Shown here: positions 25,334 to 35,512 of the stretch, piece after piece
Position numbering within the stretch: the first letter of the stretch is position 1
Layout: each line of letters starts with the position of its first letter
Source of the DNA: an uncultured Eubacteriales bacterium
GTDB taxonomy: Bacteria; Bacillota; Clostridia; Oscillospirales; Oscillospiraceae
Assembly: GCA_905205195.1 (NCBI GenBank)
Contig: CAJLCS010000002.1
Location: forward strand, 1 to 58,982
DNA: 58,982 nucleotides
Direction of reading: 5' to 3'
Translations under genes and position numbers: made by a program
Notes under the pieces: model-generated
Told to the model about the DNA's origin: nothing
The model's database searches: none
The model's input: the letters and a program-made list of their open reading frames with translations, nothing else

Positions 25334-26176
25334 ATGGATCGAATGCCTGTCCGCAATAATGTGCTGGAAGCCTTTCAGGTCAAGGTGTCCGAGCGGACCA
25401 GCGGCGGGGTCCATTTGCACTGGCACGATTTTTACGAGCTGGAGCTGTACCGCAGCGGCACCGGCACCACGGAAATCAACGGTGTTTCCTACGCGCTGCT
25501 GCCCGATACGCTGGTGCTGATTACCCCCACCGATTATCACAGCTTTGCCGCCGACGGAGCGCCCATTGAACTGCTCAATCTGACCTTTACCCCGGCCTGT
25601 GTGGACGAGGAAGCGGTCCGGGAGCGTCTGGAGCTGTCCGGCTTCGTGGTGGCCCGGCTGGACCCGGAGACGGCGGAGCGGCTGGTGTGGCTCATGCGGC
25701 GGCTCCGGGCGGAGTACACCGCCGACGCGCCCTACAGCCGCAGCTATACCGCCAGCCTGATGACCTGCATTCTGGCGGAGGTCCTCCGGCAGAATCAGAA
25801 CGGCCTGCCGGATCTGTCCGACAAGCCCATTCAGAAGGCGGCGGCCTACCTGCGGGGCCACTACCGGGAGCCGGTGACGCTGGAGCAGCTGGCCCGGCTG
25901 GCGGGCTTTTCCCCCAGCCATTTCAGCAACCGGTTCCACGCCGTCATGGGGGTGGGGTACAAGGAATATCTGATTTCCCTGCGGCTGGAGCGGGCCAAGG
26001 TGCTGCTGCGGCTGTCGGATCAGTCCGTGACGGAAATCGCCGCCGGGTGCGGGTTTTGCTCGCTGTCCCACTTTCTCCATGTGTTCCGTGTCCGCTGCGG
26101 AATGACACCGGTCCGGTACCGAAAGACAAAACAGGTAATTCCCGGTTGCAATTCCGGGGAAACTGCGTTAGAATGA
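25334..26176 (+). CDS. AraC-family regulator (glycan island 3)
   Basis: A 280-residue regulator. The sensor half has HLHWHDFYELELYRSGTGTT and ITPTDYHSF, a typical sugar-binding cupin. The DNA-binding half starts at about residue 178 (VTLEQLARLAGFSPSHFSNR) and ends with FCSLSHFLHVFRVRCGMTP. It is divergent from the DUF6259 gene and precedes an M28 peptidase gene by 29 bases on the same strand, so it may control both. Confidence 0.9.
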   Translation: MDRMPVRNNVLEAFQVKVSERTSGGVHLHWHDFYELELYRSGTGTTEINGVSYALLPDTLVLITPTDYHSFAADGAPIELLNLTFTPACVDEEAVRERLELSGFVVARLDPETAERLVWLMRRLRAEYTADAPYSRSYTASLMTCILAEVLRQNQNGLPDLSDKPIQKAAAYLRGHYREPVTLEQLARLAGFSPSHFSNRFHAVMGVGYKEYLISLRLERAKVLLRLSDQSVTEIAAGCGFCSLSHFLHVFRVRCGMTPVRYRKTKQVIPGCNSGETALE

Positions 26177-26205
26177 AAGCATCTGTCAGAAAAGGAGAGA
26201 AGATC

Positions 26206-27429
26206 ATGAACGCATCTCAGGTAATGAAAATTTTTGAGGATACCGCGTATATCCGGATGGGCGGCGGCCCGGCGGAGCGGAAGGCGGCGGCCTATCTGCA
26301 GGACTGCTGCGCGGCCATGGGGCTGGAGGCCAGGCTGGAGCCGTTTGCCGTGGACATGGCCGAAATCCAGGAGGCCCAGGTCCTGCTGGACGGCGTGGCG
26401 GTGCCCTGCAAGGGCTATCTCTGCGCCGGCAGCGGCGAGGTGGAGGCCCCGTTTTACTATCTGCGGCATACCGATCCCCATTCCCTGTCTCTGTGCCGGG
26501 GCAAAATCGTCATGATTGACGGCTATCTGGGCTACTGGATGTATCAGGACCTGCTGGAAAACGGCGCGGTTGGCTTTATCACCTACGACGGCAACGCCAA
26601 CTATGCCGACGAGGACATCGACCAGCGGGAGCTTCGTAGCTATGTCAGCAAGGGCAACAAAATCCCCGGCGTGAACATCAACGCCAAGACGGCCATTGCC
26701 CTGATCGACAAGGGCGTCACCACCGCAAAAATCACGCTGAAGCAGCGGGAGTATGAGGGCCAGTCCCAGAACGTGGTGCTGGACCTGCCCGGCGACATTC
26801 CGGAAACCATCGTCCTGACGGCCCATTACGATTCCACCTCCCTGTCTCAGGGCGCTTACGACAATATGTCCGGCAGTGTGGGCCTGCTGGGGGTGGCGGA
26901 GTATTTTAAGGACCATCCCCACCGCTACGGCCTGCGGTTTGTCTGGTGCGGCTGCGAAGAGCGGGGCCTGCTTGGCTCCAAGGCCTATGTGGCGGCCCAC
27001 AAGGACGAGCTGAATCAGGTGGTGCTGAACATCAATCTGGATATGATCGGCTGCATCATGGGCAAATTCATCGCCTGCTGCACGTCGGAGATGAAGCTGG
27101 TACATTATGTGGAATACATGGCGGCCGAGCTGGGCTTCGGCATGGCGGTGAGCCAGGACGTGTATTCCAGCGACTCCACACCCTTTGCTGACAGCGGCGT
27201 TCCGGCCCTGTCCTTTGCCCGGATCGCCCCCTCCAACACGGCCACGATTCATAACAGCTACGACACCCGCAAGGTTATGAGCGGCCGCCAGATGGTGGAG
27301 GATATCGCCTTCATCACCGCCTTTACGGAGCGGATGGCCTGCGCCAGGCACTGCCCGGTGAACCGGGAGATGCCCGACGAAATGAAGGAAAAGCTGGATT
27401 TCTACCTGATGCGGAAGCGAAAGAAATAA
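26206..27429 (+). CDS. M28-family metallopeptidase
   Basis: A 407-residue zinc peptidase. The start at the ATG at 26206 has AAAGGAGAG upstream. A PA-like insert domain lies at about residues 60-180. The dinuclear zinc ligands are visible as LTAHYDST, GAYDNMSGS, CGCEERGLLGS, NINLDMIG and the final HNSYDTRK. No signal peptide is seen, so this is an intracellular aminopeptidase-like enzyme, although related M28 proteins also act on unusual amides. It follows an AraC gene in a glycan island, which suggests that the glycan source is a glycoprotein or glycopeptide. Confidence 0.85.
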   Translation: MNASQVMKIFEDTAYIRMGGGPAERKAAAYLQDCCAAMGLEARLEPFAVDMAEIQEAQVLLDGVAVPCKGYLCAGSGEVEAPFYYLRHTDPHSLSLCRGKIVMIDGYLGYWMYQDLLENGAVGFITYDGNANYADEDIDQRELRSYVSKGNKIPGVNINAKTAIALIDKGVTTAKITLKQREYEGQSQNVVLDLPGDIPETIVLTAHYDSTSLSQGAYDNMSGSVGLLGVAEYFKDHPHRYGLRFVWCGCEERGLLGSKAYVAAHKDELNQVVLNINLDMIGCIMGKFIACCTSEMKLVHYVEYMAAELGFGMAVSQDVYSSDSTPFADSGVPALSFARIAPSNTATIHNSYDTRKVMSGRQMVEDIAFITAFTERMACARHCPVNREMPDEMKEKLDFYLMRKRKK

Positions 27430-27437
27430 AAAGGACA

Positions 27438-27475
27438 ACGCCGCCCCTGCAAGCAAAACAGGGGCGGCGTTTTCG
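27438..27475 (+). terminator. Terminator after the M28 peptidase gene
   Basis: AACGCCGCCCCTG (27438-27450) pairs with 27460-27472 around a 9-base loop and is followed by Ts. Confidence 0.85.
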
Positions 27476-27487
27476 GGAAGAGGAAAA

Positions 27488-28522
27488 ATGGAAAAAATCA
27501 AAAAAATGCTGCCGGGCATGGCGGCGGCGCTGGCCATTGCGGCGCTGGCCAAGGCGCTGGAATACGGGGAGGAAGCGGCGGGCTTTACCGTGATCGGCGC
27601 GTCGGTGATCGCTCTGTTTCTCGGAATGCTGATCCATGGGATTTGGAAGCCCAACGCGGTGACGGCGCCGGGCATCCGCTTTACCTCCAAGAAAATCCTG
27701 AAATTTGCCATTATCCTGCTGGGCGCCAGTCTGAATATCCGGACGGTCCTGACGGTGGGCAGATTTTCGCTGACGGTGATGCTGTTCACGCTGGCCACCT
27801 GCTTCGGGCTGGGTGCGCTGATCGGCAAGGCGCTGGGCCTGAACTGGGAAACCAGCAGCCTGATCAACGCCGGAACCGGCATCTGCGGCGGCTCGGCCAT
27901 TGCGGCCATTGCGCCGGTGATTGAAGCGACGGATCTGGACATTGCCTATGGCCTTTCCGCCACCTTCCTGTTTGACACGGTGATGATCGTCGTGTTTCCG
28001 CTCCTGGGCCGGTGGATGGGCCTGTCCGATGCGGCCTTCGGCCTGTGGGCCGGGACGGCGGTCAACGATACCTCCAGCGTGGTGGCGACCGGCTATGCCT
28101 TCAGCGAAGCGGCCGGTGATTTCGCCACCATGGTCAAGCTCACCCGGACGCTGGCCATTATTCCGGCGGTTCTGGTGTTTGCGGCCATTGAACTTCGGCT
28201 GAAAAAGAAAAGTGCCGTCGGCGGCACGGTGCAGGTCCGGATGAAGTCCGTGTTTCCCTGGTTCATTCTGGGCTTTCTGGCCATGTCGGCGCTGACCAGC
28301 CTGGGGCTGATTCCGGATGCCGCGGCATCGGTGATGAAATCCGTCAGTAAATTTCTGATGGTGGCGGCGCTGGCGGCCATCGGCCTGAATACGGATTTCA
28401 AGGTGCTGTGCCGTTCCGGTGCCAAGCCCATGCTGCACGGCTTTCTGGTGTCGCTGCTGGTGGTGCTGGTGGCCATCGGCGTGGAATATCTGCTCGGCAT
28501 CGCGCCCAACGGAACGCTGTGA
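27488..28522 (+). CDS. YeiH/UPF0324 family putative sulfate exporter
   Basis: A 344-residue membrane protein with about ten helices. Family marks include FAIILLGASLNI (about residues 74-85), NAGTGICGGSAIAAIAPV and FGLWAGTAVNDTSSVVATGY. YeiH proteins are annotated as putative sulfate or other anion exporters; direct biochemical proof is thin. The ATG at 27488 lies 13 bases after a terminator, with GGAAGAGGAAA as the binding region, so transcription probably relies on read-through or a promoter inside the M28 gene. It is followed by its own terminator. Confidence 0.85.
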   Translation: MEKIKKMLPGMAAALAIAALAKALEYGEEAAGFTVIGASVIALFLGMLIHGIWKPNAVTAPGIRFTSKKILKFAIILLGASLNIRTVLTVGRFSLTVMLFTLATCFGLGALIGKALGLNWETSSLINAGTGICGGSAIAAIAPVIEATDLDIAYGLSATFLFDTVMIVVFPLLGRWMGLSDAAFGLWAGTAVNDTSSVVATGYAFSEAAGDFATMVKLTRTLAIIPAVLVFAAIELRLKKKSAVGGTVQVRMKSVFPWFILGFLAMSALTSLGLIPDAAASVMKSVSKFLMVAALAAIGLNTDFKVLCRSGAKPMLHGFLVSLLVVLVAIGVEYLLGIAPNGTL

Positions 28523-28554
28523 AACGCCTGCTGCGGGAGCCGTAAAACAAGAGG

Positions 28555-28587
28555 AAGGAGCGTATCGGTTGCCGATACGCTCCTTTT
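28555..28587 (+). terminator. Terminator after the YeiH gene
   Basis: AAGGAGCGTATCGG (28555-28568) pairs with 28572-28585 around TTG, followed by TT. On the minus strand the same hairpin can also stop read-through from asnS. Confidence 0.8.
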
Positions 28588-28605
28588 GAACGGTTACACC
28601 CCTTG

Positions 28606-28648
28606 GCGCTCCCTCTGGGAGCGCTGTCACCGAAGGTGACTGAGAGGA
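28606..28648. repeat. Short two-hairpin intergenic repeat
   Basis: GCGCTCCC/GGGAGCGC (28606-28624) is followed at once by GTCACC GAA GGTGAC (28626-28640) and TGAGAGG. The order of a GC-rich hairpin, a GTCACCGAAGGTGAC hairpin and TGAGAGG is a small repeat I know as scattered through intergenic regions of many gut Clostridia. It lies at the 3' end of asnS. Confidence 0.6.
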
Positions 28649-28663
28649 CGTTGCTCTGCCTGT

Positions 28664-30055
<1,392 letters not shown>

Positions 30056-30100
30056 AGTGAACCCCTCTTTATGTTCTGAGAATAGCGATGGTATAGGCTA

Positions 30101-30129
30101 AGTATACGCCAAAACGGCGGAATTTACAA
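30101..30129 (-). promoter_or_regulatory. asnS promoter
   Basis: Minus strand TTGTAA (30124-30129) and TATACT (30101-30106) with a 17-base spacer. Confidence 0.7.
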
Positions 30130-30158
30130 GAGGAAATGTGAATTTTTGCATGAATTGT

Positions 30159-30193
30159 AAAAAAGGCACCTCTCCGGGGAACGGAGAGGCGCC
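30159..30193 (-). terminator. Terminator of the ATP synthase operon
   Basis: On the minus strand a 12-bp stem (30193-30182 with 30176-30165, one G-U pair) is followed by six U residues (30164-30159). It begins 13 bases after the atpC stop. Confidence 0.9.
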
Positions 30194-30205
30194 GAAAGAA
30201 GGCTC

Positions 30206-30610
30206 TCAGAGGTCGGAGGCCACGCCTTTACGGACCAGCGCCCGACGCAGGCGGGCTTCGGCCAGCTTCAGCTCGGTTTCGGAGGCGCCTTTGCGGTGCA
30301 GCACTTCCTCCGCCCGATGATAGGACGCATCCGCCCGGGCCACGTCGATGTTTTCCGCCCACTCGAAGGTGGTCGGCACCAGCGTGACGTTTCCGCCCAC
30401 GACGGAGACCATGCCGCCGATGCAGGCGGCGTAGCGCCGCTTCCCGTCGGTGACGATGGTGGCCCGTCCCATGCCCAGCGGGGCAACGCAGCTGACGTGC
30501 CCGGCCAGAATGCCCAGATCACCGGTGGTGGTCCGCACCACCAGCTCTTCCGCCTGACCGTCAAAAGCCAGACCGTCCGGAGTCACGATTTTCAGCGGGA
30601 AGCCGGTCAT
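30206..30610 (-). CDS. atpC: ATP synthase F1 epsilon subunit
   Basis: A 134-residue central-stalk subunit. The N-terminal beta sandwich (FPLKIVTPDGLAFDGQAEEL, GDLGILAGH) is followed by the C-terminal two-helix region that can inhibit ATP hydrolysis. The start overlaps the atpD stop by 4 bases. It is the last gene of the operon. Confidence 0.93.
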   Translation of the reverse strand: MTGFPLKIVTPDGLAFDGQAEELVVRTTTGDLGILAGHVSCVAPLGMGRATIVTDGKRRYAACIGGMVSVVGGNVTLVPTTFEWAENIDVARADASYHRAEEVLHRKGASETELKLAEARLRRALVRKGVASDL

Positions 30611-32007
30611 GCGTTCTCACCCTTCCGATATTTTTCGACCACGTCGTCGATGGTACCGGCATACAGGAAATAGGATTCGGGAATCTCGTCGTGCTTGCCG
30701 TCGATAATTTCCTGGAAGCCGCGGATGGTTTCCTTCAGCGGCACATACTTGCCCTCGTAGCCGGTGAACTGCTCGGCCACGGAGAAGGGCTGGGACAGGA
30801 ACCGCTGGACCTTTCTGGCTCGGTTGACGGTGAGCTTGTCGTCCTCACTCAGTTCGTCCATGCCCATGATGGCGATGATGTCCTGCAGCTCCTTATACCG
30901 CTGGAGGATCCGCTGCACGGCACGGGCGGTTTCGTAATGCTCCTTGCCCACAATCTCCGGGGACAGAATCCGGGAGGAGGAGTTCAGCGGGTCCACGGCC
31001 GGGTAGATACCCAGCGACGCGATACCCCGGTCCAGCGCCGTGGTGGCGTCCAGATGGGCGAAGGTGGTGGCAGGCGCCGGGTCGGTGTAGTCGTCCGCCG
31101 GGACGTAAACCGCCTGAACGGAGGTAATGGAGCCGTTCTTGGTGGAGGTGATCCGCTCCTGCAGGGCACCCATTTCCGTTGCCAGCGTGGGCTGATAGCC
31201 GACGGCGGAAGGCATCCGGCCCAGCAGGGCGGAAACCTCGGAGCCGGCCTGGGTGAACCGGAAGATGTTGTCGATAAAGAGCAGCACGTCCTGATGCTTC
31301 ACATCCCGGAAGTACTCGGCCATGGTCAGGCCGGACAGGCCCACCCGCATACGGGCTCCGGGCGGCTCGTTCATCTGACCGTAAACCATGGCGGTTTTCT
31401 TGATAACGCCGGATTCGGTCATTTCGTTATACAGGTCGTTGCCTTCACGGGTCCGCTCGCCGACGCCGGTGAAGACGGAAATGCCGCCGTGGGCCTTGGC
31501 CACGTTGTTGATCAGTTCCATAATCAGAACCGTCTTGCCCACGCCTGCGCCGCCGAACAGACCGATTTTGCCGCCCTTGGCATAGGGGCAGATCAGATCG
31601 ACGACCTTGATGCCGGTTTCCAGAATTTCTGTGGCCGGCTGCTGCTCCGCATAGGAGGGAGCGGGGCGATGGATGGGCCAATGCTCCTTGGTATTGACAG
31701 GACCGGCCTCGTCGATGGGCTGGCCCAGCAGGTTAAACACCCGGCCCAGGCAGTCTTCACCCACCGGGACACTGATGGGCGCGCCGGTGTCGATGGCTTC
31801 CGTGCCGCGCTGCAGGCCGTCGGTGGAGCTCATGGCGATGCAGCGCACCACATCGTCGCCGATATGCTGGGCAACCTCCGCCACGATGGTCTGCTCGCCG
31901 TGGGGAATTTCGATGGCGTTCAGCAGCTCGGGCAGATGATTATCCGGAAAACGGATGTCGAGAACGGGGCCCACAATCTGGACCACCGTTCCGATAGTTT
32001 TGGCCAT
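30607..32007 (-). CDS. atpD: ATP synthase F1 beta subunit
   Basis: A 466-residue catalytic subunit. I use the ATG at 32005-32007 (MAKTIG) because AAGGAG lies 9 bases upstream; the ATG at 32016 touches that site and cannot use it. Walker A is intact (GGAGVGKT), with FIDNIFRFTQAG as the Walker B region and the catalytic Glu in GVGERTREGND. Its spacing to atpG is 24 bases. Confidence 0.97.
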   Translation of the reverse strand: MAKTIGTVVQIVGPVLDIRFPDNHLPELLNAIEIPHGEQTIVAEVAQHIGDDVVRCIAMSSTDGLQRGTEAIDTGAPISVPVGEDCLGRVFNLLGQPIDEAGPVNTKEHWPIHRPAPSYAEQQPATEILETGIKVVDLICPYAKGGKIGLFGGAGVGKTVLIMELINNVAKAHGGISVFTGVGERTREGNDLYNEMTESGVIKKTAMVYGQMNEPPGARMRVGLSGLTMAEYFRDVKHQDVLLFIDNIFRFTQAGSEVSALLGRMPSAVGYQPTLATEMGALQERITSTKNGSITSVQAVYVPADDYTDPAPATTFAHLDATTALDRGIASLGIYPAVDPLNSSSRILSPEIVGKEHYETARAVQRILQRYKELQDIIAIMGMDELSEDDKLTVNRARKVQRFLSQPFSVAEQFTGYEGKYVPLKETIRGFQEIIDGKHDEIPESYFLYAGTIDDVVEKYRKGENA

Positions 32008-32031
32008 TGGGTTCATCTCCTTCGTTAGGAA

Positions 32032-32883
32032 TCAGGCTTCTGCGCCTGCTACGATTTCGGTAATCTCCTGGGTAATGGACGCCTGACGGGCCTGGTTGAA
32101 CTTCAGGCTCAGATCGGCGATCATATCCTCGGCATTCTGGGTGGCCGCGTCCATGGCGGTCCGGCGGGCCGCCTGCTCGGAGGCCCGGCTTTCGCAGATG
32201 GCGCCGTAGAGAATGCCGCCCAGATATTCGGGCACGATGGCGTCGAACACTTCCACGCTGCCCGGCTCATAGAGAATGTCCGTGGCCTGCTTGGGTTCCC
32301 GGCGGCCCTGCTGCTGCACCAGCGGGAGCATCTGCAGGGAGGAGGGGGTCTGCGACAGGACGGAAACAAAATTGGTGTAGGTGACCCGGATTTCGTCGAA
32401 TTCTCCGGCCAGATAGGCCTTGGCCAGCTGCTTGGCGATGGAGAAGCAGTCGCCCACCGTCACGTCGGCGGCGTCGGCATAGCTCTCCGTCAGCAGCGGA
32501 ATGCCCCGGGCCTTGAAGAAGTCCACGGCCTTCTTGCCGATGGGAAGCACGGTGACGTCCTTCCCGGCAATTTCGGACTCCACCAGCTTGAGCACGTTGC
32601 TGTTGTAGCCGCCGGCCAGCCCCCGGTCACCGGCGATGACCAGATACACGGATTTGCGTACCGGCCGGGCCGTCAGATAGGGGGAGGAAAAATCCTGATT
32701 GGAATTGACGATGTCGGCAATCGCCGCGTAGAAAATCTCAAAATAAGGTCTGGAGTTCAAAACCCGCGCCTGGGCATGGCGGAGCTTGGAGGCCGCGACC
32801 ATTTCCATGGCCTTGGTGATCTGCTTCGTGCTCTCCATACTGCGGATCCGGTTTTTGATATCCTTGGTGGAAACACCAGCCAT
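32032..32883 (-). CDS. atpG: ATP synthase F1 gamma subunit
   Basis: A 283-residue rotor subunit. The N-terminal helix (IKNRIRSMESTKQITKAMEM) and the C-terminal helix (FNQARQASITQEITEIVAG) form the coiled coil that turns inside the alpha3beta3 ring. The length is normal and it lies 16 bases after atpA. Confidence 0.96.
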   Translation of the reverse strand: MAGVSTKDIKNRIRSMESTKQITKAMEMVAASKLRHAQARVLNSRPYFEIFYAAIADIVNSNQDFSSPYLTARPVRKSVYLVIAGDRGLAGGYNSNVLKLVESEIAGKDVTVLPIGKKAVDFFKARGIPLLTESYADAADVTVGDCFSIAKQLAKAYLAGEFDEIRVTYTNFVSVLSQTPSSLQMLPLVQQQGRREPKQATDILYEPGSVEVFDAIVPEYLGGILYGAICESRASEQAARRTAMDAATQNAEDMIADLSLKFNQARQASITQEITEIVAGAEA

Positions 32884-32899
32884 GCGGAGCCTCCTTTCC

Positions 32900-34414
32900 T
32901 TACTTTACCGCCACGAATTCTACCAGAAGTTCGGTCAGCGCGGCCTTCAGGGCTTCTTCCGTGTCCTTTTCGAGCTTTCCGGTCGTGCGGATGGCCTCCA
33001 GCACCTGGCTGTGGCGGTTATCCATGAATTCGTACAGCCGCTGTTCAAAGTCGGGGATCTTCTCCACGGCCACGTCGTTGAGGTAGCCGTGGGTCACGGC
33101 GTAGAGGATGCACACCTGATGGGCGACCTCCACGGGGGAGTTGTTCTTCTGCTTCAGAACCTCCACGATCCGCTGACCCAGGGCCAGACGGGACTTGGTG
33201 TCCGCATCCAGATCGGAACCGAACTGAGCGAAACTCTGCAGCTCCCGGTACTGGGAGTAGAGCAGCTTCAGCGAGCCGGAAACCTTCTTCATGGCCTTGA
33301 TCTGGGCGTCGCCGCCCACACGGGACACGGAAATACCGGGATTCACGGCGGGCATAACGCCGGAGTTGAACAGCTCGGACTCCAGGAAGATCTGGCCGTC
33401 GGTGATGGAGATGACGTTGGTGGGGATATAGGCGGAGACATCGCCGGCCTGGGTCTCGATGATGGGCAGCGCCGTCAGGCTGCCGCCGCCCTTGGCGGGG
33501 GACAGATGCGCGGCACGCTCCAGCAGACGGGAGTGGAGGTAGAAGACGTCGCCGGGGTAGGCTTCCCGTCCGGGGGGACGGCGGATCAGCAGGGAAATGG
33601 CACGGTAGGCCACGGCGTGCTTGCTCAGATCATCATAGATAATCAGCACGTCTTTTCCCTGATGCATGAAGTATTCGCCCATGGTACAGCCGGAATAGGG
33701 GGCGATGTACTGCATGGGGGCCAGCTCGGAGGCGGTGGCGGAGACGATGATGGTGTAGTCCATGGCACCGCCGGCGGCCAGGTTTTCCACAACCTGGGCC
33801 ACGGTGGACCGCTTCTGGCCGATGGCAACGTAAATACAGATCACATTCTTCCCCTTCTGGTTCAGAATGGTATCGGTGGCGATGGTGGTTTGACCGGTCT
33901 GCCGGTCGCCGATAATCAGTTCCCGCTGGCCGCGGCCGATGGGGATCATGGCGTCGATGGCCTTGATGCCGGTCTGAAGGGGGGTATCGACGTGCTGCCG
34001 GTCGATGATGCCGGGGGCGGGGGCTTCAATGGGGGCGTAGCCTGCCGCGGTGATGGCGCCCTTGTCATCAATGGGGGCGCCCAGCGCGTTGACGACACGG
34101 CCGATGAGTCCTTCGCCCACGGGGACGGACACGACCCGGCCGGTGCGCTTGACCACGCTGCCTTCCTTGATGCCCTGGTCGGTGCCCAGGATGACGACGG
34201 AAACGGTGTCCTCCTCCAGATTCTGCGCCATGCCGTAGGAGCCGTTGGGGAATTCCACCAGCTCACCGGCCATGCACTTGTCCAGACCGGAAACCTTCGC
34301 AATGCCGTCGCCCACCAGAATGACCACGCCGGTTTCGCTCTGTTCCAGCTTCGCCTCGTAGTTCTTGATCTGGCTGCGAATGATTTTCGTTATTTCTTCG
34401 GGTTTGAGTTCCAT
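32900..34414 (-). CDS. atpA: ATP synthase F1 alpha subunit with Gln in the P-loop
   Basis: A 504-residue non-catalytic subunit. The family sequence is clear (EFPNGSYGMAQNLEED, GRGQRELIIGDRQTG, DDLSKHAVAYR). The P-loop reads GDRQTGQT at residues 169-176, so the usual Lys175 is Gln; the codon at 33890-33892 is CAA on the coding strand. This lysine contacts the nucleotide phosphates at the non-catalytic site, so binding there may be weaker. The rest of the protein is intact. 18 bases separate it from atpH. Confidence 0.95.
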   Translation of the reverse strand: MELKPEEITKIIRSQIKNYEAKLEQSETGVVILVGDGIAKVSGLDKCMAGELVEFPNGSYGMAQNLEEDTVSVVILGTDQGIKEGSVVKRTGRVVSVPVGEGLIGRVVNALGAPIDDKGAITAAGYAPIEAPAPGIIDRQHVDTPLQTGIKAIDAMIPIGRGQRELIIGDRQTGQTTIATDTILNQKGKNVICIYVAIGQKRSTVAQVVENLAAGGAMDYTIIVSATASELAPMQYIAPYSGCTMGEYFMHQGKDVLIIYDDLSKHAVAYRAISLLIRRPPGREAYPGDVFYLHSRLLERAAHLSPAKGGGSLTALPIIETQAGDVSAYIPTNVISITDGQIFLESELFNSGVMPAVNPGISVSRVGGDAQIKAMKKVSGSLKLLYSQYRELQSFAQFGSDLDADTKSRLALGQRIVEVLKQKNNSPVEVAHQVCILYAVTHGYLNDVAVEKIPDFEQRLYEFMDNRHSQVLEAIRTTGKLEKDTEEALKAALTELLVEFVAVK

Positions 34415-34432
34415 ACTGTCCCTGCTTTCTGA

Positions 34433-34972
34433 TCAGAGTACGGTGTTTTTCAGCAGACTGCGGACGGCCTCCAGACGATGGGCCACCGTGTCGTCCAGCT
34501 GCTTGCCGTCGTAATCCAGGCGAACGCCGCCCAGAACCGACGGATCGATCCGGTTTTCCAGCGCAATATGCTTGCCGGTCATCCGGGAGAGCTTTTCGGT
34601 GAGCTTCTTTGCCTGCTCGCCGGACAGCGCCACGGCGGTCACGGCGGTGACGGGCAGAATGCCATGGGCTTGTTGATAGAGATTTCTGTAAGCGGCGCAG
34701 CAGTCGGGGAACTGGCGGGCATACCCCTTCTCCGTGAGAATTTTCAGGAAATTCAGCAGATAGGGGTGGATGCTTCCGCGGAAGCTCTCGTCGAGAATGG
34801 CGCAGCGCTCCTGCTTGCCGATATTCTGCGAGGACAGGAGCCGCAGAAACGCCGGCTCCTGTGCAAAGCTCTCATTGAGTACGGTCAGCTGCTGCAGCAG
34901 CTCGTCGGTCAGGTTTTCGTCCTGCGCCAGGTCATAAAGCGCCTGGGCGTATACATTTCCGATCCGGGTCAT
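34433..34972 (-). CDS. atpH: ATP synthase F1 delta subunit
   Basis: A 179-residue peripheral-stalk subunit with the N-terminal helical domain (NVYAQALYDLAQDENLTDEL) and the C-terminal end (DPSVLGGVRLDYDGKQLDDT) of the OSCP/delta family. Starts with a 4-base overlap with atpF. Confidence 0.92.
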   Translation of the reverse strand: MTRIGNVYAQALYDLAQDENLTDELLQQLTVLNESFAQEPAFLRLLSSQNIGKQERCAILDESFRGSIHPYLLNFLKILTEKGYARQFPDCCAAYRNLYQQAHGILPVTAVTAVALSGEQAKKLTEKLSRMTGKHIALENRIDPSVLGGVRLDYDGKQLDDTVAHRLEAVRSLLKNTVL

Positions 34973-35475
34973 GCCTGATCACCCAATTCGTTGATGAAGT
35001 GGTCGATCAGATCCGCCTGATCGGCGTCGTTGAGCTGGCGGCCGACGATCTTTCCGGCCACCGCCATGGCAATGCCGGAGATTTCATCCTTCGCATCGTT
35101 GACGGCCTTTTTCTTTTCCATGGCAATGTCAGCGGCGGCCTTGTCCAGAATGGCGGAAGCCTCCTGGTTGGCCTTGCGGATGATTTCCTCTTCCCGGCTC
35201 TGCCCCCGGGCAACGGCTTCCTTCACAAGACGCTCGCTGGTCTGCTGGGCGGCGGACAGCTTCTGCCGGTATTCCGCCTGCATGGCATCCGCGTCGGCCT
35301 TGGCCGTCTCCGCGTCCTTGTAAAGACCGTCGATCTCCTGCTGGCGGTCGTCGATCATCTTTTTCACCGGCTTGAAGAGGAAATGCTTCAGAACCAGAAA
35401 CAGCGCGACGGTGTTGAGCAGGATGAACAGTGCAGTCCAGAAATCTACGCCGATAAAACTTTCAAATCCTTCCAC
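34969..35475 (-). CDS. atpF: ATP synthase Fo b subunit
   Basis: A 168-residue stator subunit. One N-terminal membrane helix (FWTALFILLNTVALFLVLKH at about residues 12-31) leads into a long charged coiled coil (KKMIDDRQQEIDGLYKDAET onward). It overlaps atpH by 4 bases and lies 37 bases from atpE. Confidence 0.93.
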   Translation of the reverse strand: MEGFESFIGVDFWTALFILLNTVALFLVLKHFLFKPVKKMIDDRQQEIDGLYKDAETAKADADAMQAEYRQKLSAAQQTSERLVKEAVARGQSREEEIIRKANQEASAILDKAAADIAMEKKKAVNDAKDEISGIAMAVAGKIVGRQLNDADQADLIDHFINELGDQA

Positions 35476-35512
35476 GGTTTCGACTCCTTCCTAATGACTT
35501 GTCCCGACGAAC

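Noticed and set aside
30056..30130. T-box leader in front of asnS
   Set aside because: The promoter leaves only about 40 bases of leader, too short for a T-box, and no AGGGTGG-type sequence is present.
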